Positions 10,048-17,615 of a stretch of 64,000 nucleotides of DNA are shown piece after piece. The stretch comes from Meiothermus cerbereus DSM 11376. Lineage in GTDB: Bacteria > Deinococcota > Deinococci > Deinococcales > Thermaceae. The position numbers and the translations under genes were made by a program. Location: positions 124,001 to 188,000 of the forward strand of contig NZ_JHVI01000001.1 in the NCBI RefSeq assembly GCF_000620065.1. The letters run 5' to 3'. Under the pieces are notes generated by a model. It saw only the letters and a program-made list of their open reading frames with translations. It was not told the DNA's origin and searched no databases. Every line of letters starts with the position of its first letter. Within the stretch, counting starts at the first letter, position 1.

Positions 10048-10082
10048 TTTTGAAATATATCAAAGCATTCCGAGATGTTCAA
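10018..10082 (-). promoter_or_regulatory. arsR-arsP promoter and operator
   Basis: TTGAAC (10082-10077), a 17-nt spacer and TATATT (10059-10054) give a good promoter whose -10 ends 6 nt before the ATG, so the message is leaderless. Repeated and inverted TGATTGAATCAAT / TGAATCAATCA words cover the first codons (10018-10046) and are the likely ArsR binding site. Confidence 0.75.
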
Positions 10083-10112
10083 GGGCGGATGTCCCATAGC
10101 GCAAACCACAGG

Positions 10113-10140
10113 GGTTCGCCACCTTGCGGCGACGAACCCC
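10113..10140. other. Hairpin downstream of the oxidoreductase fragment
   Basis: Arms GGGGTTCG and CGAACCCC with a further partly pairing interior. No T-run follows on either strand, so it may be a weak terminator or just a palindromic unit. Confidence 0.35.
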
Positions 10141-10161
10141 GGCGCCCATAAAAGCCAACCA

Positions 10162-11577
10162 CTACACAGGTTGTAGGCGCACCTTGCTGTCGTAGAAAAC
10201 CGCGCTGCCACCGGTCAGGTCGGAGAGGGTCACGTCTTTGAGGAGCGGGTCTACCCGCATCGCGGCGTTGGCGTGAATGCCCGTGGCCCGGCGGGGGTCG
10301 CCCTTGATCACCTGACCGTTGATTACCAGATCGGTAGCGCCATAGACCCAGTGTCCGTAGCCCAGCGAGAAGGCCACGTTGCCCGGACGCAGCCCCGCCA
10401 CCACCTTGACCTTGCCGATCATGGGCTTCTTGAGCCCGTTGCCGAGATCCCAAACCCCTTCGGGGTTGCTCTTGGAGACCACCTTGACCATCTGCCCATC
10501 GCGCAGTCCCAGCCGCTGGGCATCCTCTTTGGGTACGGCGATAAAGTTCTCCGGTTGCACATTCAGCAGCCAGTAGTTCGAGACAGTGCGGCTCTTGGTC
10601 ATGGTAATGATGCGGTGGGTCAGCAGGGTCAGCTCGTAGCCTTCCTCCGCATCGGCAATGGGCTGGCCGGTGGCATCCAGGTAGGCGGGGAAGTAGGCTG
10701 CGATGGGGTAGTAGGGCTTCCCAGTCATGGCATCTTTGGCCCCGGCCTGCTTCTCCAGGTACAGGTTGATCTGCTTGCCGTATTTATGCGCTACTGTGCC
10801 GTCTTCCGCAAAGGCCTTTTTGAAGTCTTCGAAGCGTCCGCCCCGGTTCATGACATATACCGCACGCCGCCAGTGTTCCTCGCCAATAGCTGCTTTCCAT
10901 TTATCGAGGTCGAAGACCGAAGCGGGCAGGTGCCGACGGGCGCGAACAAAAAGTTCCAACTCTTCGTCACTAGCCTCGGGAACCGCTTTGCTGCCGTCTT
11001 TGGAATCACCGTAGGCCAGGTTGGCCACCATCTTAAGGTAGAAGTCTTCAGGCCGCTTGAAGGGCATACCGTTGGCGAAACCTTTCTCGCCAAAGCCCGG
11101 AAGGCCCAGCTTTTCGGCCAGTCCCAAGAGCAGGGCCTCCATGGAGAGGGGCATCTCCTCACCAAAAACCCGCACGGTTTCAGGGATGGGGGCAATGGTG
11201 GGCTGGCGCAGGGGCTGGGTTTTCCAGATCACGTTGGGGTGCGAGCCGTGGAACTCCCAGCGCTCGAGGTACGACAGGTCGGGGAAGATGTAGTCGGCGT
11301 AGGCATAGGTTTCCCCCACCACGATATCCGAAGCCACAATCAGCCCGATTTTGTCAGGGTTTAGCATGGCCTCGATCTGGGTCTGGCCTGCCGGGAGGGC
11401 ATAAGCCGGGGAGCCCATGTAGTGGAAGAGAATCTTGATGGGGTAGGGGTAGCCCTGGGCCGCCGAGGGCAGCACCTCCTGATAGACGTCGGAGGCGTTG
11501 TAGTACCAGGGGCGCTTGGCCGGGTAGCCCTCGAAGAGGGTGGTGTTTTCGTACTTGACACCGTGGCGAATTAGGTT
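10162..11577 (-). pseudogene. C-terminal fragment of a large molybdopterin oxidoreductase
   Basis: About 470 codons matching only the second half of a DMSO-reductase-superfamily catalytic subunit, with the broad look of the tetrathionate/arsenate reductase group. Seen: homology-like sequence from [16 protein letters not shown], and the C-terminal molydopterin-binding domain to the end ([14 protein letters not shown]). Missing: the N-terminal Fe-S motif and the first cofactor-binding half. The frame is open back past 11577 but has no convincing start; the first ATG is at 11475. It begins just where a 72-codon gene ends, which looks like a deletion junction. Probably non-functional. In an arsenic setting an ArrA-like origin is tempting but not shown. 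Confidence 0.75.
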
Positions 11578-11789
11578 CGTCCTTGCTCGCTGGCCGCTTC
11601 CGCGATGGCATGGTCGAGCTCACCCAGGCAGATTTGGGCCATCTTAATCAGACCGGTGTCGAAAGGCTGGCCGCTGGCATAGGTGTTCAGCACCAGCTCG
11701 GTGAGGGACTCGGGGTTGTGGTTTAGGGCTATCTCGTCGGGCAAAGGTTCGGCCAGGAAATCTTGGATCCGGCGTTGCAGGCTGCGCAT
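11571..11789 (-). CDS. Small protein of unknown function
   Basis: 72 residues, mostly helical, beginning [19 protein letters not shown]. No family is recognised. The start is supported by TATACT (11797-11802), 7 nt upstream of the ATG, a leaderless arrangement. It lies between arsC and the broken oxidoreductase and overlaps the open frame of the latter by 7 nt. Its C-terminus may be altered if a deletion created the junction. Confidence 0.5.
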   Translation of the reverse strand: MRSLQRRIQDFLAEPLPDEIALNHNPESLTELVLNTYASGQPFDTGLIKMAQICLGELDHAIAEAASEQGRT

Positions 11790-11822
11790 GGGCTTCAGTA
11801 TAGCCCGTAGCAGAGATTGCTT

Positions 11823-12290
11823 TTAGTGGGTAGAGGTAGTGCTGGGAAGGATGTGCTGCGTCTCGAGCTCCCGCAGCCAGCCGCGAATCTTGGCAGCAAT
11901 CTGATCGCGCACGGCACGGAAGCGCTCGAGCTTGTGCTCGTCGGAACCCTGGGCGGCGCTGGGGTCTTCGAAGGGCCAGTAAAGGCGATAGATGCTGAAA
12001 GGAAAGAGTGGGCACTCCTGCTCGGCCCGGTCGCAGACCACAAACAGGTAGGTGAAGTTGAACTTGCCGCCCCAGTACTCCATCAGGCTTTTGGCGTACT
12101 GGCCGGCCATGTCCAGACCCATTTCCGAAAGCACCTGGCGGGTGAAGGGGTTAATCTCGCTGGGGTGAAGCCCGGCGCTGTAGACCTCAAAGTGCTCACC
12201 CGCATAGTGTCGCAGTAGGGCCTCAGCCATCTGGCTGCGGGCCGAGTTGTGGCTGCACAGAAACAGAACCGAGAGTTTGCGCCGCTTCAT
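11823..12290 (-). CDS. arsC: Arsenate reductase, low-molecular-weight phosphatase fold
   Basis: 155-residue cytosolic enzyme reducing arsenate to arsenite with thioredoxin. The P-loop is CSHNSARS (Cys 12, Arg 18). The resolving pair is in VVCDRAEQECP, and the acid loop FEDPSAAQG contains the general-acid Asp. The long C-terminal helix follows. This is the thioredoxin-coupled ArsC class, not the glutaredoxin type. RBS GGAGGCGAG is directly before the ATG, 10 nt after the second arsC copy. Confidence 0.93.
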   Translation of the reverse strand: MKRRKLSVLFLCSHNSARSQMAEALLRHYAGEHFEVYSAGLHPSEINPFTRQVLSEMGLDMAGQYAKSLMEYWGGKFNFTYLFVVCDRAEQECPLFPFSIYRLYWPFEDPSAAQGSDEHKLERFRAVRDQIAAKIRGWLRELETQHILPSTTSTH

Positions 12291-12300
12291 CTCGCCTCCA

Positions 12301-12765
12301 TCAGGTGAGCTGTTGTAGCCCTGCGGCCTCCTGCAGCTCGGCCTCGCTGGGGGTCTGGCCTTGCTTGAGGCACCGAATCAGGTGTTCAGACATCCGACCC
12401 AGGGCATCCCGCACCGCTCGCCAGGCCCCCTGGCCCTTGCCCGATGGATCGGGAAAGGATACGTGTAGCCTTTGGGTTCGGGCGGGGTAGACCGGGCAGT
12501 TCTCGGCAGCCGAGTCGCACACGGTGAGAACGAGGTCAAAGTTCCACGGATCGGGCAGGTCGTAGAGGGTTTTGGAGGTGTGGGCGCTGAGGTCTATGCC
12601 CACTTCCTGCATGGCTCGAATGGCATCGGGCTTCACAAAGGTTTTCTCGGTACCTGCCGACCAGATTTCGGCGGGCAGCTCGAGCCGCCCGGCCCAGTGC
12701 CGCAACCAGCCCTCCGCCATCTGGCTGCGGGCCGAGTTGTGGGTGCAAAGGACTAAAATACGCAT
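12301..12765 (-). CDS. arsC: Second arsenate reductase of the same class
   Basis: 154 residues from ATG 12765 (a TTG one codon earlier is possible). P-loop CTHNSARS, resolving pair VCDSAAENCP, acid loop FPDPSGKG. It diverges clearly from its neighbour, so the pair is an old duplication or two separate acquisitions rather than a recent copy. GATAAT (12774-12779) ends 8 nt before the ATG, consistent with a leaderless message, so the two arsC genes may have their own promoter besides any read-through from the MFS gene. Confidence 0.93.
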   Translation of the reverse strand: MRILVLCTHNSARSQMAEGWLRHWAGRLELPAEIWSAGTEKTFVKPDAIRAMQEVGIDLSAHTSKTLYDLPDPWNFDLVLTVCDSAAENCPVYPARTQRLHVSFPDPSGKGQGAWRAVRDALGRMSEHLIRCLKQGQTPSEAELQEAAGLQQLT

Positions 12766-12811
12766 CAAGGAAGATTATCGGGCAATTTTCATGGCAGTGT
12801 CAGAGAAGGTT

Positions 12812-14053
12812 TCACGATTGCAACAAAGCCGCTTTGGGGCGGGCCTGCCATATCGCCATGGCCGAAAGAAAAGCCAGCATGGCAAAAAGCCAGAGTGCCA
12901 GGGTGTAGTCGCCTGAAAGCCCGTGCAGCGCACCGGCGGCGAATGGAGCAAGCGTCTGGACTATCGCGACCACAGAGCTCATGCTGCCGCTGATGGTGCC
13001 GTAGTGTTGGGGGCCGTAGGTCTCGGCGATGAGGGCTGGCTTGGCCAGGGAGATGGAGCCGTTGGCCAGACCAAAAAACAGCACAAAGGCCCAAAGCCCC
13101 AGCATCCCCGGCAAAAGCTGCAAGCCCAGCAAACCCAGCGCGTAGCAGGCCATGAACGCTGCGCTAAGCTGGAAAAGCGAGACCCGCTCACTAAAAGGGG
13201 TATAGACCAGGCGCCCTACCAGTTGCACTACCCCCACCGCACCCACCGCCAGAGCTACCAGGGCCGGGGTAAAGCCTTTCTCTGAGAGCAAGGGCACCAT
13301 GTGGGCGGTGAGGGCGATGCTGGTAGCCCTGGACAGGGCAAAACCCAGCGTCAGCCACCAAAACGTGGGCTGGCGCAGGGCCTCCCTGGCCCCCACGCTA
13401 GTCTCTTGTCTGGGGGGGGCCGAACCTCCCTCAAAGTACTCGCCATCCGGCATCTGTCCAATGTCCTCCGGACGCCGCCGCAAGACCAGTGCGTGCAGGG
13501 GAATGGTGCCCAGGGCAAAAATGAGGGCCAGAATCTCCAGCGCTTCGCGCCAGCCAATGATCTGTACCAACCAGGTAGTAAGCGGCACAAAAATGGTGCT
13601 GGCCAGCCCGGCCATCAGGGTTACGACCAGCATGGCCCGGGGCCGGTAGCGGCGAAACCAGACCGCCAGCACGGCAAAGGCCACCTCATAGAGCACCATC
13701 GCCATCGCCAGGCCCAGGCCCGCCCAGAGCAAGTAAAACGCCGCAAGGCTCTGTACATGGGCCCAGCCCCAAATCAACAAGGCCCCCCAGATGGAGCCTG
13801 CCGTCATGAGGGCCCTGGCCCCGTGCCGGTCGAACCAGCGCCCCACCGGCAGGGCCGCCAGCCCCGAGACCAGCAGGGCCAGCGAGAAGGCCGCCGAAGT
13901 CTCGGCCCGGCTCCAGCCTAGCTCGGACTCCATGGGCTTCACGAATACGCCAAAAGCGTAGTAGAGCACCCCAAACCCAATGGTCTGAGTAACGGCCAGC
14001 GCCCAGGCCATGCGCCAGCCATGATAGGCAGAGAAAGGTGAGGAATGGGCCAT
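12812..14053 (-). CDS. MFS transporter
   Basis: 413-residue carrier with twelve predicted membrane helices and the MFS loop motif GRWFDRHGAR between helices 2 and 3, plus a hydrophilic central loop around residues 190-225. It lies inside the ars gene run on the same strand, upstream of both arsC genes, so export of arsenic species is possible. It does not resemble ArsB or Acr3. Substrate unknown. Confidence 0.8.
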   Translation of the reverse strand: MAHSSPFSAYHGWRMAWALAVTQTIGFGVLYYAFGVFVKPMESELGWSRAETSAAFSLALLVSGLAALPVGRWFDRHGARALMTAGSIWGALLIWGWAHVQSLAAFYLLWAGLGLAMAMVLYEVAFAVLAVWFRRYRPRAMLVVTLMAGLASTIFVPLTTWLVQIIGWREALEILALIFALGTIPLHALVLRRRPEDIGQMPDGEYFEGGSAPPRQETSVGAREALRQPTFWWLTLGFALSRATSIALTAHMVPLLSEKGFTPALVALAVGAVGVVQLVGRLVYTPFSERVSLFQLSAAFMACYALGLLGLQLLPGMLGLWAFVLFFGLANGSISLAKPALIAETYGPQHYGTISGSMSSVVAIVQTLAPFAAGALHGLSGDYTLALWLFAMLAFLSAMAIWQARPKAALLQS

Positions 14054-14173
14054 GGGTGGACGATTACCCGCTCTAGGCGCGAGGGTTCAACGCGTTGGGG
14101 TCGGTCGTGTGGAACAAGGGGGGGTTCTGCATCCAGTACCCGCGGCAGGCTAACCCCCTGGGTTTGGCTGGCT

Positions 14174-14623
14174 TTATGCTTCAGGGGTTTCTTGCAGCAG
14201 GAGTGTCATGGCGATGGCGGTTTCGGGGCAAGCCCCCTGGAGTTCCTGGGAGCTCTGCAAGGCGGCAGGCAGCTCGACACGCTTAACCTCTACGAAGCCG
14301 AAGCGCAGAAAGAAGTCGGCTGCGGTCTCGGTGAGGAGGGAGAGCGAGGTGAGGTTTTTCTGTCGGGCTAAATCCATCATGCCCTGGGTTAGCTTGGCCC
14401 CTACCCCCTGGGAGCGGTACGCCGGTGCCACCACCACCGAACGCAGCAGGCCGCTGTCCTGATGCACTTCCAGGCCGGCGCAGCCCACCACCTTGTCGCC
14501 CTCGAGGGCCAGCATGAAGTTCAGAATGTGTTCTTCCAGACCTACCTGAGGTAGATGAGCGGCGTTCAGTAAGGCCATGATCTCGGGCAGGTCGTCCGAG
14601 GTAGCGGTGCAGTAGGTAATCAT
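14174..14623 (-). CDS. arsN2: Arsenic-resistance GNAT acetyltransferase ArsN2
   Basis: 149-residue GNAT protein. The acetyl-CoA loop is VVVAPAYRSQGVGAKL; earlier segments VGLEEHILNFMLAL and VVGCAGLEVH, and later LLTETAADFFLRFGF and the ELQGACPETAIAMTLLL end, match the ArsN2 group found in ars operons. The exact acceptor is not settled for this family. RBS AGAGGAAT precedes the ATG. It follows the DUF6428 gene on the same strand. Confidence 0.88.
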   Translation of the reverse strand: MITYCTATSDDLPEIMALLNAAHLPQVGLEEHILNFMLALEGDKVVGCAGLEVHQDSGLLRSVVVAPAYRSQGVGAKLTQGMMDLARQKNLTSLSLLTETAADFFLRFGFVEVKRVELPAALQSSQELQGACPETAIAMTLLLQETPEA

Positions 14624-14669
14624 GATTCCTCTTTTCGGATTGAAGTTATTTTATTCTCCCCAGACCACA

Positions 14670-15149
14670 CTAGCAGCAGCGTGTGGCCGCAGGGGTGGCA
14701 ACCTCGAGCCCAACTGGCCCGCAGCAGCCGACGGCCCGGTCGCGGGCCTTGCAGGTTACGCCGGGGGCAACCAGGCGCACCACCAGATGCTCGCCCTCGA
14801 GGGCCATCTGAGCCACATGGTAGTGGACGGCCGGCTGCAGGACATCGCCATACTCGAAGCGGATCTCGGCCTCCCCCCGCACCGGCACCGAGGCTGCCAC
14901 CCGATGGTAGATGTTCAAAAACTTCGCCACCGTCATGAACTCGGGTTTGTCCTTTGGGCCGGGTCCCATCAGTTGCACCACGGTCTCGCGCCAGAAGTTG
15001 GCCTGCCCGCCGCAGTCCATGCTTTCGTAGGTCACGTTCATCACCTCGGTGACGTGGTAGCCGGGGGCGATCCGCTGTCCGCTGGCTTCGAAGACCAGCG
15101 ACTTGTCTTGGTGCGAAGCCAGGGTTTCGAGCAGTTCCTGTGTGGTCAT
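14670..15149 (-). CDS. DUF6428 family protein
   Basis: 159 residues from ATG 15149, chosen for a strong AGGAGGAAGG site just upstream. Conserved features: GYHVTEVMNVTYESMDCGG and WRETVVQLMGP, typical of DUF6428. The C-terminus is rich in cysteine (TCKARDRAVGCCG and a final RCC), suggesting metal or metalloid binding. Members are repeatedly found in arsenic gene sets; the role is not known. Second gene of the arsR-DUF6428-arsN2 run. Confidence 0.8.
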   Translation of the reverse strand: MTTQELLETLASHQDKSLVFEASGQRIAPGYHVTEVMNVTYESMDCGGQANFWRETVVQLMGPGPKDKPEFMTVAKFLNIYHRVAASVPVRGEAEIRFEYGDVLQPAVHYHVAQMALEGEHLVVRLVAPGVTCKARDRAVGCCGPVGLEVATPAATRCC

Positions 15150-15171
15150 ACCTTCCTCCTCTTTGGAACGA

Positions 15172-15513
15172 TTACCCGCCAATGCTGGGCAAAAAGGCCT
15201 TGATCAGGGCAAAACCTCTAGGGTCAATCTGGTAGTACATCCACCTGCCGCGTTTTTCGCCTTTGACCAGCCGGGCCGAGACCAGGCACTTCATATGGTG
15301 CGAAACGGTGGGCTGCGAAAGCCCAGTCACAGCCTCGAGGTCGCAGGCACACACCCCGGGCTCGGGGCCGCAGCAAGCGCCATTCGGACTATGGGTCAGA
15401 TGGGCCAGAATCCTGAGCCGGGCCGGGTCGGAGAGGGCTTTGAAAAGCGCGGCGGCTACCTCGAGGGAGCTTTCCTCCAGGCTTACTTCTTGTGGGGGGG
15501 CTAGGGTGGGCAT
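15172..15513 (-). CDS. arsR: ArsR-family repressor with extra cysteines
   Basis: 113 residues from ATG 15513. HTH LSQPTVSHHMKCLVSARLV. Potential metal ligands are Cys 47, 48, 55 and 57 (ACCGPEPGVCACDL), more than in the minimal CVC type. An upstream in-frame ATG would lie inside the promoter and is rejected. First gene of the run that continues with DUF6428 and arsN2 and probably reaches the MFS and arsC genes. Confidence 0.92.
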   Translation of the reverse strand: MPTLAPPQEVSLEESSLEVAAALFKALSDPARLRILAHLTHSPNGACCGPEPGVCACDLEAVTGLSQPTVSHHMKCLVSARLVKGEKRGRWMYYQIDPRGFALIKAFLPSIGG

Positions 15514-15549
15514 GGTCGCAATATACATTGATATATATAAATCTGTCAA
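15511..15549 (-). promoter_or_regulatory. Strong leaderless promoter and operator of the third arsR
   Basis: TTGACA (15549-15544), 18-nt spacer, TATATT (15525-15520), then 6 nt to the ATG. The AT-rich interrupted palindrome ATATATCAATGTATAT spans spacer and -10 and is a natural operator. The geometry copies that of the arsR at 10047. Confidence 0.8.
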
Positions 15550-15621
15550 TGCAAGGTTGGCACTGGCTAGGCCTTGCCCCCGCAGGAACCTGACCGATCT
15601 GGAGGCGACAATGCTCAGGTT

Positions 15622-15779
15622 ATACCAGATTCGGTTAGTTCGTCACCGAACGGTGTCGAACTAACCCGACCGAAGGGATACGCTTTCTTCGCCGAGCGCA
15701 GCGAGGGGTGTGCTCTAGGATTCAAAAAGATAGCCTCTTAGCGCTTTTTATTTGAAGATTATCTTTTTGAATCCGGTAT
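15622..15779 (-). repeat. 158-bp MITE-like element, family 1, copy 2 (inverted)
   Basis: Nearly identical to 4338-4495 on the opposite strand, with ends ATACCAGATTC and GAATCCGGTAT and both internal hairpins. It borders the arsenic gene set on the right and abuts the 3' end of the DinB gene. The two copies face each other across about 11.1 kb. Confidence 0.85.
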
Positions 15780-15784
15780 TATTT

Positions 15785-16285
15785 CTAGCGGTTTCTCGCT
15801 TCCCACAGCTTGCGGGTGGTAATAATCTGGCCCGCGTGGTGCTGGGCATGGGCAGCGATGTGGTCGAGCACATAAACCGCTTTTACCTGGTGGGGGCCTA
15901 CCCGGACAGTACGCATCAGGTCTTCGGCTTCCAGTGCCCGCAGGCCGACCCGAACCCGCTCGAGGTTCTGCTCAAACTCGGCCAGTACCTCCTCCGGCGC
16001 CCGCCCGCTTGGGGCCATCTCCTCGGCGGGGCGGATGCGCAGGGCTTCAGGTATTTCCTGGGCGGTACCGCGCAGCAGCAGGCGGTAGGAAGAACCCCCA
16101 ATATGCTGCACCAGCCCTCCAATGGGGTTGGTTTCGGGTGCAGGCACCCACCAAAACCCTTCTGGCGTAAGATTACCAGCCCACTTCTGCACCGTCTCCT
16201 CTACTTCATCCAGGTTCCGCAGCCACACCGAGACCAGCCAGTGCACACCCTCTATCTCACCACGCAAAAAGGGGGGGATTTGCAT
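15785..16285 (-). CDS. DinB-like putative metal-dependent hydrolase
   Basis: 166 residues from ATG 16285. DinB/YfiT-like four-helix bundle: candidate metal His residues in LVQHIGGSSYR and HIAAHAQHHAGQI. No activity can be assigned; family members include thiol-transferases. TAGAAT (16293-16298) ends 7 nt before the ATG. The gene is squeezed between two repeats: family 1 at its 3' end and family 3 directly upstream, whose end contributes part of the promoter region. The frame is open further upstream through the repeat but is not believed coding there. Confidence 0.75.
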   Translation of the reverse strand: MQIPPFLRGEIEGVHWLVSVWLRNLDEVEETVQKWAGNLTPEGFWWVPAPETNPIGGLVQHIGGSSYRLLLRGTAQEIPEALRIRPAEEMAPSGRAPEEVLAEFEQNLERVRVGLRALEAEDLMRTVRVGPHQVKAVYVLDHIAAHAQHHAGQIITTRKLWEARNR

Positions 16286-16298
16286 AGCAGCGATTCTA

Positions 16299-16398
16299 TC
16301 GCACTCTTCACAGACGTTGCCTCCCATCCGGGAGGCAACTGTGCTGACCAGGACAAAACAATCAAGCAGTGAGGAGCTCAATATTTGTGAAGAGCGCT
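16299..16398 (-). repeat. About 100-bp repeat, family 3, copy 1
   Basis: Ends GCACTCTTCACA and TGTGAAGAGCGC form a terminal inverted repeat. The interior contains TTGATTG, TTTGTCCTG and CAGCACAGTTGCC words shared with 35484-35570. An inner GTTGCCTCCC/GGGAGGCAAC hairpin is present only here. Confidence 0.7.
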
Positions 16399-16478
16399 CT
16401 GGTTCGTTCTTTTCGCTGGGCCCCACCGGCAACAGCCCGCCAGGATGCTTTGGCCCACTTAGCGGAATGCTTCAGGTA

Positions 16479-16817
16479 TCAGTACCTCCGGCTGGTTCGC
16501 ACCGCCGTACCGGAGGCCGTGACCATCAGCATGTTGCCCTGGCCCACGGTCTCGTAGTCCACATCAATGGCAATTACTGCGTCGGCGCCCATGGCTGCGG
16601 CGGCCTGCTCGAGCTCCCCCAAAGCAATCTCGCGGGCCTTACGCAGCTCGGCTTCGTAGGCCCCACTGCGCCCCCCCACAATGTCGCGCACAGAGGCCAA
16701 CAGGTCGCGGAAGATGTTGGCCCCCACGATGGCCTCACCAAACACCACATCGAGGTACTCGGTGATCTGGTAGCCCTCGAGCTGGCTCGAGGTGGTAAGC
16801 AAAATTTTGCGTCGCAC
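16479..16817 (-). CDS. YbjQ/UPF0145 family protein
   Basis: 112 residues, starting at GTG 16817. Beta-rich pentamer-forming fold of the YbjQ (UPF0145) family: [25 protein letters not shown], the GGRSGAYE loop and [14 protein letters not shown] are characteristic. Sometimes called heavy-metal-binding, but function is unproven. Single gene, divergent from lutA. Confidence 0.85.
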   Translation of the reverse strand: MRRKILLTTSSQLEGYQITEYLDVVFGEAIVGANIFRDLLASVRDIVGGRSGAYEAELRKAREIALGELEQAAAAMGADAVIAIDVDYETVGQGNMLMVTASGTAVRTSRRY

Positions 16818-16874
16818 AACAAACCCCCTGAAAACCCATCATACCGAACCACACCCGCTGTGGGTTTGTTTGGA

Positions 16875-16880
16875 TATAAT
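16875..16880 (+). promoter_or_regulatory. lutA -10 box, leaderless
   Basis: A perfect TATAAT ends 9 nt before the ATG at 16890. No Shine-Dalgarno sequence and no clear -35. Confidence 0.6.
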
Positions 16881-16889
16881 CCACCCAAC

Positions 16890-17615
16890 ATGAAAGTTGC
16901 CCTGTTCGTTACCTGCCTGGCCGATCAGTTTTTTGCTGATGCAGGCGTGGCAGCGGTTCGGCTTCTGCGCCACCTGGGCTGCACGGTGGAGTTTCCCAGC
17001 GGGCAGACCTGCTGCGGCCAGCCCGCCTACAACGCAGGTTACTGGGCCCAGGCCCGCCAGGTGGCCGACCATACGCTGGATGTGCTCGAGGAGGCCGAGT
17101 ACGTGGTGCTTCCTTCAGGCTCCTGCACGGCCATGCTGCGTAACTTCTATCCTGAGCTCTACCGTGACCGCCCCAAAATGTTCACCCGAGCCGATGCCCT
17201 GAGCCGCAAAACCTACGAGCTGGCCGAGTTCATCGTAAAAGTGCTGGGCGTCAGCCAGCTGGGCCAGGGCCTGCAGGGCAAACGCATTGCCTACCACCAC
17301 GGATGCCACGCCTTGCGCGAGCTGGGCATCAGACAAGAGCCCCTAACCCTGCTGCGCGGCAGCGGGGCCGAGCTTGTGGACTGGGTGGCTGCTGAGGAGT
17401 GTTGCGGCTTTGGCGGGCTATTTTCGGTAAAGCTGCCCGAGGTGGCGCTGGGCATGGCCGACCGCAAACTTTCTACCCTGCCGCCAGGCCAGATAGACTT
17501 CCTGACCAGCGCCGATGGCGGCTGCATTCTGCACCTGATGGGCCGTATGCAAAACCAAAACCTGAACCTGCCCGTGCGCCCCCTGGCCACGGTGCTGTGG
17601 GAGGCGGTGGGATGA
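16890..17615 (+). CDS. lutA: LutA-type Fe-S oxidoreductase subunit (lactate utilisation)
   Basis: 241 residues, two cysteine-rich CCG domains: TCCGQPAYN and, in the second half, HHGCHALRELGI with EECCGFGG. Such proteins form the LutABC/YkgEFG complex oxidising L-lactate to pyruvate. The frame is open far upstream, but the ATG at 16890 fits the family N-terminus MKVALFVTCLADQFF. The stop overlaps the lutB start (ATGA). Confidence 0.88.
   Translation: MKVALFVTCLADQFFADAGVAAVRLLRHLGCTVEFPSGQTCCGQPAYNAGYWAQARQVADHTLDVLEEAEYVVLPSGSCTAMLRNFYPELYRDRPKMFTRADALSRKTYELAEFIVKVLGVSQLGQGLQGKRIAYHHGCHALRELGIRQEPLTLLRGSGAELVDWVAAEECCGFGGLFSVKLPEVALGMADRKLSTLPPGQIDFLTSADGGCILHLMGRMQNQNLNLPVRPLATVLWEAVG

Noticed and set aside
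10273-11364. 363-codon plus-strand frame across the Mo-enzyme fragment
   Set aside because: Could have been taken for a replacing gene, but the minus strand shows clear oxidoreductase homology and this frame shows none.
16122-16889. N-terminal extension of lutA over the DinB and YbjQ region
   Set aside because: Open by chance; the family N-terminus and TATAAT box fix the start at 16890.
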